Origin: Rothia sp. (in: high G+C Gram-positive bacteria)
GTDB taxonomy: Bacteria > Actinomycetota > Actinomycetes > Actinomycetales > Micrococcaceae
Direction: 5' to 3'
NCBI RefSeq assembly: GCF_030540545.1
Contig: NZ_JAUNVZ010000001.1
Coordinates: 186,001-250,000 of the forward strand
Length of the DNA: 64,000 bases
A model generated the notes under the pieces. It made no database searches. It saw nothing but the letters and a program-made list of their open reading frames with translations, and had not been told where the DNA came from. Positions 24,813 to 33,624 of this stretch are shown one piece after another. The position numbers and the translations under genes were made by a program. Position 1 is the stretch's first letter, and every line of letters begins with the position of its first letter.

Positions 24813-25328
24813 ATGTGTAATCAAGAATATAAAGCACTTGACGGGCAAAAGTTTGTCCTGTCCGATATGCCCGTACCCGAAGAGTTTAACCCCTGGATGC
24901 AGGCAGCCCTGGATCAAGCACAGCTCGCCTATAGCGCCGGTGAAATCCCCATTGGTGCTGTCGTCGTAGACCCCGAAGGCATGATTATTGGCGCCGGGCA
25001 CAATAGTCGCGAAAGTGATCACGACCCCACCGGCCACGCAGAAATTAACGCCCTGCGCCAGGCTGCTGCGCACAGAAAATCTTGGCGCTTAGAAGATTGC
25101 ACCCTGGTAGTCACCGTGGAACCCTGTCTGATGTGCGCGGGAACTATTCTCAGTGCCCGCATCCCGCGGGTTATTTTCGGCGCCTGGGAATCTAAAACCG
25201 GTGCCGTGGGTAGCGTATACGATGTGCTGCGCGATGCTCGCCTGGCAAAACCCGTTGAGGTATACGCCGGGGTGCAGGCGCAGAATGGTGCGGCTCTCAT
25301 GGAGTCCTTTTTCGCGCAGAAACGATAG
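24813..25328 (+). CDS. tadA: tRNA-specific adenosine deaminase TadA
   Basis: 171 aa. It deaminates A34 to inosine in tRNA-Arg. The zinc site is complete: GHAEINAL (His and the proton-shuttling Glu) and VEPCLMCAGTIL (two Cys). RVIFGAWESKTGAVGS is the family's substrate loop. Start is ATG 24813; ATG 24870 (MPVPEEFNPW) is possible, as neither has a good ribosome site. Confidence 0.93.
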   Translation: MCNQEYKALDGQKFVLSDMPVPEEFNPWMQAALDQAQLAYSAGEIPIGAVVVDPEGMIIGAGHNSRESDHDPTGHAEINALRQAAAHRKSWRLEDCTLVVTVEPCLMCAGTILSARIPRVIFGAWESKTGAVGSVYDVLRDARLAKPVEVYAGVQAQNGAALMESFFAQKR

Positions 25329-25576
25329 GGGATAGGCTTCGTATATTGGCCGGGTGCCGGTACGCCCGGCACCTGCACCCGGTGCTACCCGCAACTCAAG
25401 TTTTTGAAAAAATATCCTAAAAATCTCAAAAACTTTCCTCAAAGTTTTCAAAATTACACTCGCCAAGCCCCTAAAAGCCCTAGTGGAGCCCCTAAGGCTC
25501 CGTAGACTTGAATACGCGGCATAGCCGGGACACCCCGGTACCGCGTAACGCAGGCATAAAACACAGGCGAGGGTAC

Positions 25577-26443
25577 ATGCTAAAAGTAGACAATATTTGG
25601 GCTAAAGGCCGCCACAAGGCACTCTTTGGTCGTACCTCCTTCACCGTAGAGCGCGGTGAAGTGATTTTAGTGCAGGCAGATAGCCAGCTAGAGCGCACCG
25701 CCCTGGCACTGGGACTGACCGGACGACTGCCTCTAAACGGCGGCACCATCGCCTGGGGTGCGCAAGAGCGCACCTCCAAATACCGCCTGCGCCGCCTCTC
25801 CGATATTATTGATTCCCCCGAAGTCACCGCGCCCGAATCCCATATGCGCGTGCACGACTACGTCTCCGAAATGCTCTCCTATAGTCAGCCCATGTTCGGT
25901 CGCCCCCGCGCCACCCGCTGGCTTAAAGAGCGCGGCATGGAGGATCTGGATAAGCTCTGGACCGAGGAAATGACCGGCGAGAAGAATCTGGAACTCATGC
26001 TCGCCCTGGCGGAGCACTCCGGCTCGCCCTTGCTGGTATTCGATACCCCCTCGCGCCACTTTAACCGCACCCATATGTGGTTGCCGCAGCTGGTAGAACT
26101 GGCTGAAAATGAGGATAATCCGCGAGCCATTATCGCCATTGTGCCCCATATTTCTGAATCCTGGGAGGGCAAGCGAGCCGTAGTGGGTGACTCCCACGAA
26201 AAGCTGGTAGAAGAGCCCAAAATCAAGGATCCCAAGGATAAAGACCTTGACGATGACTCGGTACCGGTGACCAATCAGGTCCCCCGTGTACCCGCAGGTT
26301 ACGAATTGGTGGATAGGAAGAACACCAAGAGCACTCGCGAAACCATTCAAGCGGCAGATGAGCATCCTCTCGAGGATATGCTCAGCGCAGAAGAAAGCAC
26401 CCCGGCACGCACCGAGATGAACACCTCCAAGGAGCAAGCATGA
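25577..26443 (+). CDS. ABC-ATPase-like protein with a lost Walker A motif
   Basis: 288 aa from ATG 25577 with GGCGAGGG upstream. The fold order is that of an ABC ATPase (LKVDNIWAKGRHKALFGRTSFTVERGEVILVQADSQLERTALALGLTGRLPLNGGTI is the N-terminal layout, quoted in spirit only in part), but the P-loop position reads VQADSQLERT instead of GxxGxGKS/T, and SPLLVFDTPSRH replaces a normal Walker B. The last 80 residues are charged and disordered. It overlaps the YhgE/Pip gene by 4 bases (ATGA), so it is probably a non-hydrolysing partner of that protein. Confidence 0.75.
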   Translation: MLKVDNIWAKGRHKALFGRTSFTVERGEVILVQADSQLERTALALGLTGRLPLNGGTIAWGAQERTSKYRLRRLSDIIDSPEVTAPESHMRVHDYVSEMLSYSQPMFGRPRATRWLKERGMEDLDKLWTEEMTGEKNLELMLALAEHSGSPLLVFDTPSRHFNRTHMWLPQLVELAENEDNPRAIIAIVPHISESWEGKRAVVGDSHEKLVEEPKIKDPKDKDLDDDSVPVTNQVPRVPAGYELVDRKNTKSTRETIQAADEHPLEDMLSAEESTPARTEMNTSKEQA

Positions 26444-28920
26444 GCGTATTACGCGTAGCCCTGGTTGAAATGAAGCGCCTGACCTCGGGTGTCCTGCCCT
26501 GGCTGGTGCTCATTGCCATGTCCTGTATCCCTCTGCTCTACGGCTATATTTACCTCTACGGCAACTGGGACGCCTACTCCAATGTCAAAGATATTAAGGG
26601 CGTTATGGTCGTGACCGATAAAGGCGGCACCAACGGTAATGGCGAGTATTTGAATACCGGTCAAGATGTTGAAAAGAACCTGCTGGACGCCGGAACCTTC
26701 AAATGGAGCACCATGGACTCTCGTGACCGAGCGGTGGATGCTGTGACCCGTGGCGAATACAACTTCGCCCTGGTCATTGGGGATGACTTTACCGAAAAGC
26801 TGCTCAGTGCCGGCTCCTTCGTGCCCGATAGCGAGGGTAATACGCCCGACATCAACCCCGAATCAGCCGGTATTGAAGTCATCACCAATGACGCCAATAA
26901 CTACGTGCTGACCAATATTGTGACCAAAATGGGTACCGCGGTGCGTGATTCTGTAGCCGCCAAGGTGGGGGATAAGACCGCCAACACCCTGCTGGCAAGT
27001 TTCACCACCATTCACGGCAAAATGGGGGATGCGGCCGATGGCGCGACCAAGGTCAAAGACGGTGCCGTGAAACTCTCCGATGCCCTGAGCCAGATTAAGG
27101 ACGGCACCGCCACCCTCAAGGACGGTTCGGTTAAGCTCAAGGACGGCTCCGCCACCCTCAAAGACGGCACCGCTCAGCTCACTGAGGGCTCCAGCAAGCT
27201 AGTTGACGGCCAGCAGCAGCTCTCCGACGGCGCTACCAAGCTCTCCACCGGCGCCAGCGATCTGGATAGTGGCGCTCAGAAGCTCGACTCCGGGGCTAAG
27301 AGCCTGGCTGACGGCACCTCTCAGCTCTCCGAAGGCACTCAGAAGCTAGAGGACGGCTCCAAGTCTCTGGCAGAGGGCTCGCAGAAGCTCGCCGATGGCA
27401 CCGCTCAGCTCAAAGAAAACCTGGACAAGGCTGGCGTGCCCGAGCTTCCCTCCAAGCTCAATACCATGTGTCAGAACCTCGCCGCGATTAATACCAGCGA
27501 GGGCACCGGTAACTTCGGTACCGATTTGTCCAATACCGCTGTCTCCAAGGTGGCAGCCGATCTGCGCACCCGCCTGCAGCCGCTGGTAGATGACGGCACC
27601 ATGACCTCCGAAGCCCTGGAAGCTGTCATTGCCCGCGTAGACTCTGAAGAAACTAAGAGGATCGTTGCTGGACTGAACGATACGGCTCTAAGCACCCTGC
27701 TGGAAAAGCGCGGCGCATCCAACCCCGATCTGGTATCTAAGCTGCAGCAGCTTAAAACTGACTCCTGCGCGGCCGACGGCACCAGCTCCATTGCACCCAA
27801 GGTGAGTGCCCTCAATGACGGCGTGAACCAGCTCAATACCGGTGCTTCTCAGCTGGCAACCGGCGCGAAGGCACTGCACACCGGCGCCACCACTGTGAAC
27901 TCCGGTGCCTCCAAACTGGACTCGGGCGCTCAGCAGCTCTCCGAGGGTACCGGCACCCTAAGCAACGGTACTTCCCAGCTCTCCGAGGGCGCCTCCACCC
28001 TTGCCGAGGGTGAGAAGACCGCGTTGGATGGGCAGAAGCAGCTGGCTGACGGCGCTCAGAAGCTTGACGACGGTGCCGGCCAGCTCAAGGACGGCACCAA
28101 GCAGCTTGCCGACGGTAGCGAAAAGCTTGCCGACGGTTCCTCCCAGGCAAAGGACGGCTCCGACCAGCTTAAGGACGGTACCGGCCAGCTCTCCGACGGT
28201 CTGAGCAATGGCACCAAGCAGATCCCGAACCTGAACGAATCCGAGCGTGAAAAGGTTGCCGGTGTTATGAGCGACCCGGTGGAGTTGAACCACGACTCCC
28301 TGGCAAACGGCCGTAACTACGGTGAGGGCATGGCTCCTTTCTTTATGGCGCTCGCGCTGTGGATTGGTGCCCTTATGCTGGTGCAGACCCTGCGCCCCAT
28401 GAACTCCCGTGCCCTGGCATCTCACGCTCCGAGCCTGCGTATCGCTATTGGCAGCTGGATCCCCTTTGCCTTGGTGGGTACCGCCCAGGTGGCTCTGATG
28501 TATGCCGCCGTGGTTTGGGGGCTGGGCTTTGAGGTGGCGCACCCCGTGTTGGTCTTCCTCTTCCTGTGCTTTGTCTCGCTGACTTTCACCGCCTTTATTC
28601 ACGGCTTGGTGGTCTTTTTGGGCTCGCCGGGCAAGATTGTGGCTCTGATTATTCTGATTTTGCAGTTGATTAGTGCCGGCGGTGCCATGCCCTATGAGAC
28701 CCTGCCCGAGGGTGCTCGTTGGCTGCACAATGCTCTGCCGATGAGCTATGCGGTGACCGGTATGCGCCGCCTGAGCTACGGTATTGATATTGGTAGCCTG
28801 TGGGGTATTGTGGCGGTTCTGCTGGTCTGGGCTTGCGCCGGTCTGCTGCTGAATTACTTCGGTACTCGCCGCGATCGCGTGTGGTCTTTGAAGAAGCTCG
28901 CTCCGGAGATTGTGGTCTAA
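26440..28920 (+). CDS. YhgE/Pip family membrane protein
   Basis: 826 aa. The N-terminal helix and the motifs PLLYGYIYLYGNWD and VTDKGG...G are the YhgE/Pip (phage infection protein) signature. A very long extracellular segment carries tens of repeats of the form L-x-D/E/T-G-[A/S/T]-x-x-L (for example LKDGSVKLKDGSATLKDGTA), likely a coiled-coil stalk. Five or six C-terminal helices form an ABC-2-like membrane domain. Proteins of this group in lactococci are phage receptors, and related EsaA is a type VII secretion component. It is co-transcribed with the degenerate ABC protein and a TetR regulator. Confidence 0.93.
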   Translation: MSVLRVALVEMKRLTSGVLPWLVLIAMSCIPLLYGYIYLYGNWDAYSNVKDIKGVMVVTDKGGTNGNGEYLNTGQDVEKNLLDAGTFKWSTMDSRDRAVDAVTRGEYNFALVIGDDFTEKLLSAGSFVPDSEGNTPDINPESAGIEVITNDANNYVLTNIVTKMGTAVRDSVAAKVGDKTANTLLASFTTIHGKMGDAADGATKVKDGAVKLSDALSQIKDGTATLKDGSVKLKDGSATLKDGTAQLTEGSSKLVDGQQQLSDGATKLSTGASDLDSGAQKLDSGAKSLADGTSQLSEGTQKLEDGSKSLAEGSQKLADGTAQLKENLDKAGVPELPSKLNTMCQNLAAINTSEGTGNFGTDLSNTAVSKVAADLRTRLQPLVDDGTMTSEALEAVIARVDSEETKRIVAGLNDTALSTLLEKRGASNPDLVSKLQQLKTDSCAADGTSSIAPKVSALNDGVNQLNTGASQLATGAKALHTGATTVNSGASKLDSGAQQLSEGTGTLSNGTSQLSEGASTLAEGEKTALDGQKQLADGAQKLDDGAGQLKDGTKQLADGSEKLADGSSQAKDGSDQLKDGTGQLSDGLSNGTKQIPNLNESEREKVAGVMSDPVELNHDSLANGRNYGEGMAPFFMALALWIGALMLVQTLRPMNSRALASHAPSLRIAIGSWIPFALVGTAQVALMYAAVVWGLGFEVAHPVLVFLFLCFVSLTFTAFIHGLVVFLGSPGKIVALIILILQLISAGGAMPYETLPEGARWLHNALPMSYAVTGMRRLSYGIDIGSLWGIVAVLLVWACAGLLLNYFGTRRDRVWSLKKLAPEIVV

Positions 28921-29549
28921 TGTCTAAGCTGACTAGCTCTTTATCGACCGGCCCGGTGCCTGTGGCGCCCAGTTCGCGCGGTGCGAAGACTCGTGAGCGT
29001 ATTTTTAGTGCCGCCATGCAGATCCTCTCTGATGGTCAGAGCGAGGATATTAATATTGAGCAGCTGGCAGCTGCTGCGGGTGTTTCTAAGGGTACGGTGT
29101 ATTACACCTTTGGCTCGCGCGCTCAGTTGCCGCAGGTTCTGCTGGATTATGGCACGGAGCGGCTGCGTGCGGCGGTTTTGCGCGCTACCGAGTCGGTCAG
29201 GGATCCGCGCCAGGGATTGCAGCAGGGTATTTATGCCAGCTTTGAGTTCCTGTATGAGCACCCGGGTTTTGCCCGCATGTGGTTGCAGGAGGGTAGCCGC
29301 CAGGTTGGTTTTAGCCAGGAGCTGCTGGGGCTGCGGCAGGACGTGCTGGGTGATTTGCACCGTATGGTCTCCCGCTTGGCGCTGAACTATCATCCTGATA
29401 GTGCTCAGGATGTCAGTGCTATTTCTGTGGCTCTTTTTGGTGCTATGTTCATGCTTTCTGTGGACCGCACGGTGCACGGCACGCAGCGTAGTGCTGAGGA
29501 TGCCACGCGCACGGTCATGCTGATTGTGGATGGCTATATTCACCTTTAG
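28920..29549 (+). CDS. TetR/AcrR-family transcriptional regulator
   Basis: 209 aa; ATG 28920 overlaps the YhgE/Pip stop (TAATG). The helix-turn-helix lies in TRERIFSAAMQILSDG...NIEQLAAAAGVSKGTVYYTFGSRAQL, the standard TetR N-terminal domain. The C-terminal ligand domain is full length. As the last gene of the operon it probably represses the unit in response to a small molecule. Strongly overlapping and same-strand, so autoregulation is likely. Confidence 0.93.
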   Translation: MSKLTSSLSTGPVPVAPSSRGAKTRERIFSAAMQILSDGQSEDINIEQLAAAAGVSKGTVYYTFGSRAQLPQVLLDYGTERLRAAVLRATESVRDPRQGLQQGIYASFEFLYEHPGFARMWLQEGSRQVGFSQELLGLRQDVLGDLHRMVSRLALNYHPDSAQDVSAISVALFGAMFMLSVDRTVHGTQRSAEDATRTVMLIVDGYIHL

Positions 29550-29613
29550 GGTGCGCATCAAAGAGCTGCTTGTTTGCGCCCTGTAGCCGGGGTTGCTATA
29601 CTATGTAGTTGTT

Positions 29614-29700
29614 GGTGGTGTGTCCGAGCGGCCGAAGGTGCATCACTCGAAATGATGTTTGGTGTAAAAGCCAACGGGGGTTCAAATCCCTCCACCACCG
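29614..29700 (+). tRNA. tRNA-Ser (anticodon CGA)
   Basis: 87 nt class II tRNA. Acceptor GGTGGTG pairs with CACCACC, anticodon loop CTCGAAA, long variable arm, T-arm GGGGGTTCAAATCCCTC, discriminator G. Confidence 0.96.
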
Positions 29701-29705
29701 CGCCA

Positions 29706-29746
29706 ACAAAAACCGCCTGTCGGGTTTCCTGACGGGCGGTTTTTCT
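29706..29746 (+). terminator. Terminator of tRNA-Ser(CGA)
   Basis: AAAAACCGCC(T)GTC pairs with TGAC(G)GGCGGTTTTT across an 8-base loop, ending in a T-run. Confidence 0.85.
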
Positions 29747-29845
29747 ATGCCCACGGGGCGCCCATCCGGGCTCTGTGGCTGCTCTGTAACTGAGCGTGGC
29801 TGTGCGCTATCTCTTGGTAATTTTCCTGCGCGGGTGCATCTATCT

Positions 29846-29861
29846 GTCATAAAATTAACCT
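29846..29861 (+). promoter_or_regulatory. -10 element placing upp on a leaderless transcript
   Basis: CATAAA (29848-29853) or the overlapping TAAAAT ends 8 bases before ATG 29862, and no Shine-Dalgarno-like sequence is present between them. Transcription would begin at or next to the start codon. Confidence 0.55.
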
Positions 29862-30500
29862 ATGCGTATTAAAGTTTTGGATCATCCCCTGGTTGATCAT
29901 AAGGTTAGCGTTCTGCGCGATAAGAACACTCCCTCCCCGATTTTCCGTCAGCTGGCTGATGAGCTGGTGACTCTGCTTGCCTATGAGGCGACCCGTGAGA
30001 TCCGCGTGGAGCAGCGCGAGATCGAGACCCCCGTGGCAAAGACCATGGGCACCGTTATTGCCGATCCTAAGCCCCTGGTGGTGCCGATTCTGCGCGCCGG
30101 CCTGGGTATGCTCGAGGGCATGACTCGCCTGATCCCCACCGCTGAGGTTGGCTTTTTGGGTATGGCTCGTAATGAAGAGACCCTGGATATTGTCACGTAC
30201 GCTGAGCGTCTGCCCGAGGATCTGACCGGTCGTCAGGTGTATGTGCTTGATCCTATGCTGGCTACCGGCGGCACTCTGATCGAGTCGATTAAGTTCTTGC
30301 GTGCGCGCGGTGCCGAGTCCATTACCTGTGTCTGCCTGATTGCTGCTCCCGAGGGTATTGCTGCTCTGGAGGCTGGCGTTGAGGGCATGGACAATATTGA
30401 CCTATTTGTGGCTGCTCGCGATGAGCGCCTGAATGAGAAGGCCTATATTGTTCCGGGCCTGGGCGATGCCGGTGACCGCCTCTACGGTGTGGCTCACTAG
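29862..30500 (+). CDS. upp: Uracil phosphoribosyltransferase
   Basis: 212 aa, full length. It converts uracil and PRPP to UMP in pyrimidine salvage. [31 protein letters not shown] is the family start (abbreviated: VDHPLVxHKxxxLRD), [16 protein letters not shown] is the PRPP loop, and AAPEGI plus [15 protein letters not shown] form the uracil pocket. The transcript is probably leaderless. Confidence 0.97.
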   Translation: MRIKVLDHPLVDHKVSVLRDKNTPSPIFRQLADELVTLLAYEATREIRVEQREIETPVAKTMGTVIADPKPLVVPILRAGLGMLEGMTRLIPTAEVGFLGMARNEETLDIVTYAERLPEDLTGRQVYVLDPMLATGGTLIESIKFLRARGAESITCVCLIAAPEGIAALEAGVEGMDNIDLFVAARDERLNEKAYIVPGLGDAGDRLYGVAH

Positions 30501-30512
30501 GCTTGTGGCTTC

Positions 30513-30562
30513 AGAAAGGGCGCGCTTGTTGCAGTGTGTACTGCGATGGGTGCGCCCTTTCT
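30513..30562 (+). terminator. Terminator of upp
   Basis: AGAAAGGGCGC (30513-30523) pairs with GCGCCCTTTCT (30552-30562); an inner TGCAGT/ACTGCG stem caps it. Confidence 0.8.
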
Positions 30563-31098
30563 CTATCTTCTGCCGCTGTTCAGGGGGAATATTTTAGAGC
30601 CCCTATACGTTATGTGTGCTAGAACAGCTTCAAGTGTCTAATGAGTCTTTTGTCAGTGGGGCAGGAGGGTGAATTTAACCTTGTCACGGCGCTCTGTGGG
30701 CTTGGGTTCCTGCCTCGAGTGCGGGCCGAATGTTTAGTATCCGAAGCACTAGATGGTTTTTGATGTCTTGTAAAGTCACGTACCCAATTGTGAAGCTAGG
30801 GGCATAATGAATATAAATTCATTCTTTCCTTGTAAACTCGGCTGAGCTCTGTATAATTTTGGGGCAAAGTGTCAAATATATACTAGGTTTTTATAGTGAA
30901 TCATGTCTGAATGTATTGTTTGATAAATATTGATATGTAATTCACGAGGTGGAAAAGTCTTCCAAACTCAGCTATTGCGCTTGATTTATTGGACAATTCC
31001 AGGGAGAGTTAAGTATGAGGGCGTGGAAGCGATAGCCGTATCCCACGTAAGCAGAACCAAAGGGACTCGTTCGCAACCTATTGAGAGAAGGCTTGATT
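30563..31098. other. 536-bp region upstream of the winged-helix regulator
   Basis: No gene is seen. An inverted repeat AATGAAT-ATAA-ATTCATT lies at 30806-30823 and may be a protein-binding site. The rest is AT-rich. A tiny frame MRAWKR at 31015-31035 precedes the regulator and may be chance. Confidence 0.5.
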
Positions 31099-31830
31099 AT
31101 GTCAGGTGCACCTGGATACGTCCACATCTCCCAACGTGGACGTGCCGCGAAGCGCCCCGCAACGCCCACTGGCAATGCTCCTGCCGCAACCCTGCGCCCC
31201 ATGTCTTTTTCCACGCAGGAACACGGTGGAACCCCCGAAAATGAGGCACGCGGCTTCGTGCTTTATGTGGGTCTAAATGAAGAACTTGCTGCAGCTAATG
31301 GCACCTCCCTGGTACGTATTGTGCAGGATCTGCGCACCTACGCTCACCACCTGGCGCCCGAGGCTGAATCCTACGCTGCGGTCGCCCTCGCACCCGTGAA
31401 CGCTGAGGGTACCGATCTGGAGGTTGTGCGCAACGCTCTGGGTGATCCGACCGCAATCTACTACCCCGGTGCTGAGCCGGAACCTGAGACTCCCTCGCCT
31501 ACCTCCTCCGGTGTGCTGATTGACCTTGCGCGCCGCGAGGTATTCCTGGACGGTGAGCCTCTGCTGCTGACCTTTAAGGAATTCGAGCTGCTGGCTCACC
31601 TGGTCGAAAACTCCAGCCGCACGGTGGGTCGCGATGAACTGCTGGATGCTCTCTGGCGTACCGATGATGAGCACCACCCGCATGAGCGCACCATTGACGT
31701 ACATGTGCGTCGCCTGCGCTCTAAGCTGGGTCGACTCTCGGGCACTGTGCGCACTGTGCGCGGCCAGGGTTACCGTTTCTTTGAGCATCCCGAGGTTGTT
31801 GTGTGGGCAGCTCCCGAGTATTTGATCTAA
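31099..31830 (+). CDS. Orphan winged-helix (OmpR/PhoB-type) DNA-binding protein
   Basis: 243 aa from ATG 31099 with AGAAGG upstream. The C-terminal third is a Trans_reg_C domain: GVLIDLARREVFLDGEPLLLTFKEFELLAHLVENSS, RTVGRDELLDALW, then the recognition region HPHERTIDVHVRRLRSKLG and RTVRGQGYRF (only motifs given). The N-terminal 130 residues lack the Asp pocket of a receiver domain, so control is not by the usual phosphorylation. No sensor kinase is nearby. Confidence 0.85.
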   Translation: MSGAPGYVHISQRGRAAKRPATPTGNAPAATLRPMSFSTQEHGGTPENEARGFVLYVGLNEELAAANGTSLVRIVQDLRTYAHHLAPEAESYAAVALAPVNAEGTDLEVVRNALGDPTAIYYPGAEPEPETPSPTSSGVLIDLARREVFLDGEPLLLTFKEFELLAHLVENSSRTVGRDELLDALWRTDDEHHPHERTIDVHVRRLRSKLGRLSGTVRTVRGQGYRFFEHPEVVVWAAPEYLI

Positions 31831-31862
31831 TCGATAGAGCCATCTAGGTTTGTGAACTTTTC

Positions 31863-31894
31863 ACCCTCGAGGCGCGTGTGTGCGCCTCGAGGGT
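31863..31894. terminator. Terminator after the winged-helix regulator
   Basis: ACCCTCGAGGCGC (31863-31875) pairs perfectly with 31882-31894 around a 6-base loop. Confidence 0.8.
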
Positions 31895-31958
31895 TCTGCT
31901 TTATGCGCCGGTACGCATTCAAGGGCACGCGAGGGCGCTCAGGGGCTAAAATTGGTAT

Positions 31959-32483
31959 ATGACTGAGCACGATGCAAAATATTTGATTCTCATGCGCCAC
32001 GCCGAAGCTGACTGGGGTATGGATGATTTCAACCGCCCCTTGACCTCCCGCGGACATTCTCAGGCCCAGGCGGCGGGGCAGTGGCTGGCTGAGAAGGGTT
32101 ATATTCCCGAGCAGATTATGTCTTCCTCGGCTCTGCGCACGCGCCAGACCACCACCTGGGTGTCGGATGCCCTGGGGGAGCAGGCTCCTACGGCTCATTT
32201 GGATGAGGGTCTGTACGAGGTGTCGGATTCGCGTATTATTGCGCGTATTAATGGTGTATCTGAGGATGTGCGTTCCCTGCTGGTGGTTTCTCACCTGCCG
32301 GGTATTTACGATGCGGCTCTGCGCCTGGCAACTGCCGATTCTGAGTATCAGGCAATGATGGATATGTCCTATGGCTTTGTGCCCAGCTCCATCGCGGTGT
32401 TCCGTGTGGATGATCTGTGGGCTCTGTTGGATAATGCCCGTACCGATTCGGGTGCTCGGCTGATTGATTTTGCGAGCTTCTAA
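31959..32483 (+). CDS. SixA-like histidine phosphatase
   Basis: 174 aa. LILMRHAEADW has the RHA/RHG phosphatase motif, SSALRTRQTT the second arginine, and VVSHLPGIYDAAL the second catalytic His. The short length and lack of a large cap domain fit phosphohistidine phosphatase SixA. TAAAAT at 31947-31952 ends 6 bases before ATG, so the transcript is probably leaderless. Confidence 0.9.
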   Translation: MTEHDAKYLILMRHAEADWGMDDFNRPLTSRGHSQAQAAGQWLAEKGYIPEQIMSSSALRTRQTTTWVSDALGEQAPTAHLDEGLYEVSDSRIIARINGVSEDVRSLLVVSHLPGIYDAALRLATADSEYQAMMDMSYGFVPSSIAVFRVDDLWALLDNARTDSGARLIDFASF

Positions 32484-32525
32484 ACGCTGCGCTTCTTTAG
32501 AGTGAGGTGGAGTGGAGGGTGCGAA

Positions 32526-32555
32526 AAAGCCCCGTAGCGTGTGCTACGGGGCTTT
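32526..32555. terminator. Terminator shared by the SixA gene and tRNA-Ser(GCT)
   Basis: AAAGCCCCGTAGC (32526-32538) pairs perfectly with 32543-32555; T-run on the minus strand (TTTTT). Confidence 0.85.
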
Positions 32556-32559
32556 GCTG

Positions 32560-32648
32560 CGGAGACGGGGGGATTTGAACCCCCGGTCGAGTTTAACCCC
32601 GACCCTTCATTAGCAGTGAAGTCCATTCGGCCGCTCTGGCACGTCTCC
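32560..32648 (-). tRNA. tRNA-Ser (anticodon GCT)
   Basis: 89 nt class II tRNA. Acceptor GGAGACG/CGTCTCC, anticodon arm ACTTCACTGCTAATGAAG with GCT, long variable arm, T-arm GGGGGTTCAAATCCCCC, discriminator G. Confidence 0.96.
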
Positions 32649-32679
32649 CAATGCTCTTGCTAGCAAGTGCATCCCTACA

Positions 32680-32708
32680 AGAATATCGGCTCTTGGCGCG
32701 CGGGTCAA
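32680..32708 (-). promoter_or_regulatory. Promoter of tRNA-Ser(GCT)
   Basis: On the minus strand TTGACC (32703-32708), 17-base spacer, TATTCT (32680-32685). Confidence 0.7.
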
Positions 32709-32917
32709 TTTCTAGAGCCTATTTCAGAAAATTTTTTTCGACCTCCCTGGATGCGAGCCAAATGCCATGAGTCTGTTGCGGGTGGATAGGGAAAACGTTA
32801 CAGATATGTCACAGATAGTGTGTTCTATAGCTGTGTAGGAATACGCATGGGGTAAGCTGGAGGAACCGATAATCAGCAGTTTGTACTGCATCAACACACA
32901 AACATAAGGGGATACCT

Positions 32918-33439
32918 ATGTTTGAAAACCCTCAGCCCAGCTACGGCACCGACGCAGCACAGTCGGCAGCACCCAATCTGAATAAGCCCGCGCAGCCCGC
33001 CCCTGTACAGCCCGAGGTACAGCAGCCCCAGGTGACCGGTCCTCTGGCAGGCGCGCAGCAGTCTCAGACTACCGGCCCTCTGCCGGGTGCTCAGCCCGGC
33101 TACGCTCAGTCGATGTACGCACAGGCAACCGTGACCATGATGACCCCTCAGCAGATGGAAGGTCAGAAGGCAGCATAGACCTCCATGACCCTGGGTATTA
33201 TTGGCTTGGTGCTGAACTTCTTCGGCTTCTTTATGTGGTTCTTTGGCGCTGGTTCCCTGATTCTGGGCATTATTGGCGTTAAGAAGGCGGGCCAGGCAGA
33301 GCAGTTTGGCGTTGCAGCTTCCGGTGGTCGTATTATGGGCTGGATTAACCTGATCATTGGTGCCCTGGAGCTTCTTATTCTGGTTGGTTTTATTTTCCTC
33401 GGCATTATTGCTGTTGGCGCTGCTTCTACCAGTCGCTAA
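32918..33439 (+). pseudogene. DUF4190-like membrane protein gene split by an in-frame TAG
   Basis: ATG 32918 follows AAGGGGAT. The first part (86 codons) is a disordered Pro/Gln/Ala-rich head ending QQMEGQKAA, then TAG at 33176-33178. The same frame continues TS-MTLGIIGLVLNFFGFFMW to 33439 with two membrane helices and KKAGQAEQFGV. The neighbour at 34674 reads MEGQKLAKDSHTLGICALIG through this very place, so the TAG replaces one codon of a single ancestral gene. The second half could restart at ATG 33185, but it has no ribosome site. Confidence 0.82.
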
Positions 33440-33457
33440 GTAATAGTATTATTCATG

Positions 33458-33495
33458 AAACCGCCGTATCTGAGAGTGATTGGATACGGCGGTTT
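33458..33495 (+). terminator. Terminator after the split gene
   Basis: AAACCGCCGTATC (33458-33470) pairs perfectly with 33483-33495, then T. Confidence 0.8.
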
Positions 33496-33624
33496 TCTGC
33501 GCCCGGAGGTCTATGGGTAGAGAGAGGATTCAGCAAGTATTCAGGCTAATACCAGCAAAACTCCAGGCTCATGGCATAGGGTAGAGGCGCATACCCATAC
33601 CTGAAGAGCATTGGAGCATAGATT

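Noticed and set aside
27050..28220. Dense short repeats in the 26440 gene
   Set aside because: They are coding repeats (L-x-D-G) of the YhgE/Pip stalk, not a CRISPR array or satellite.
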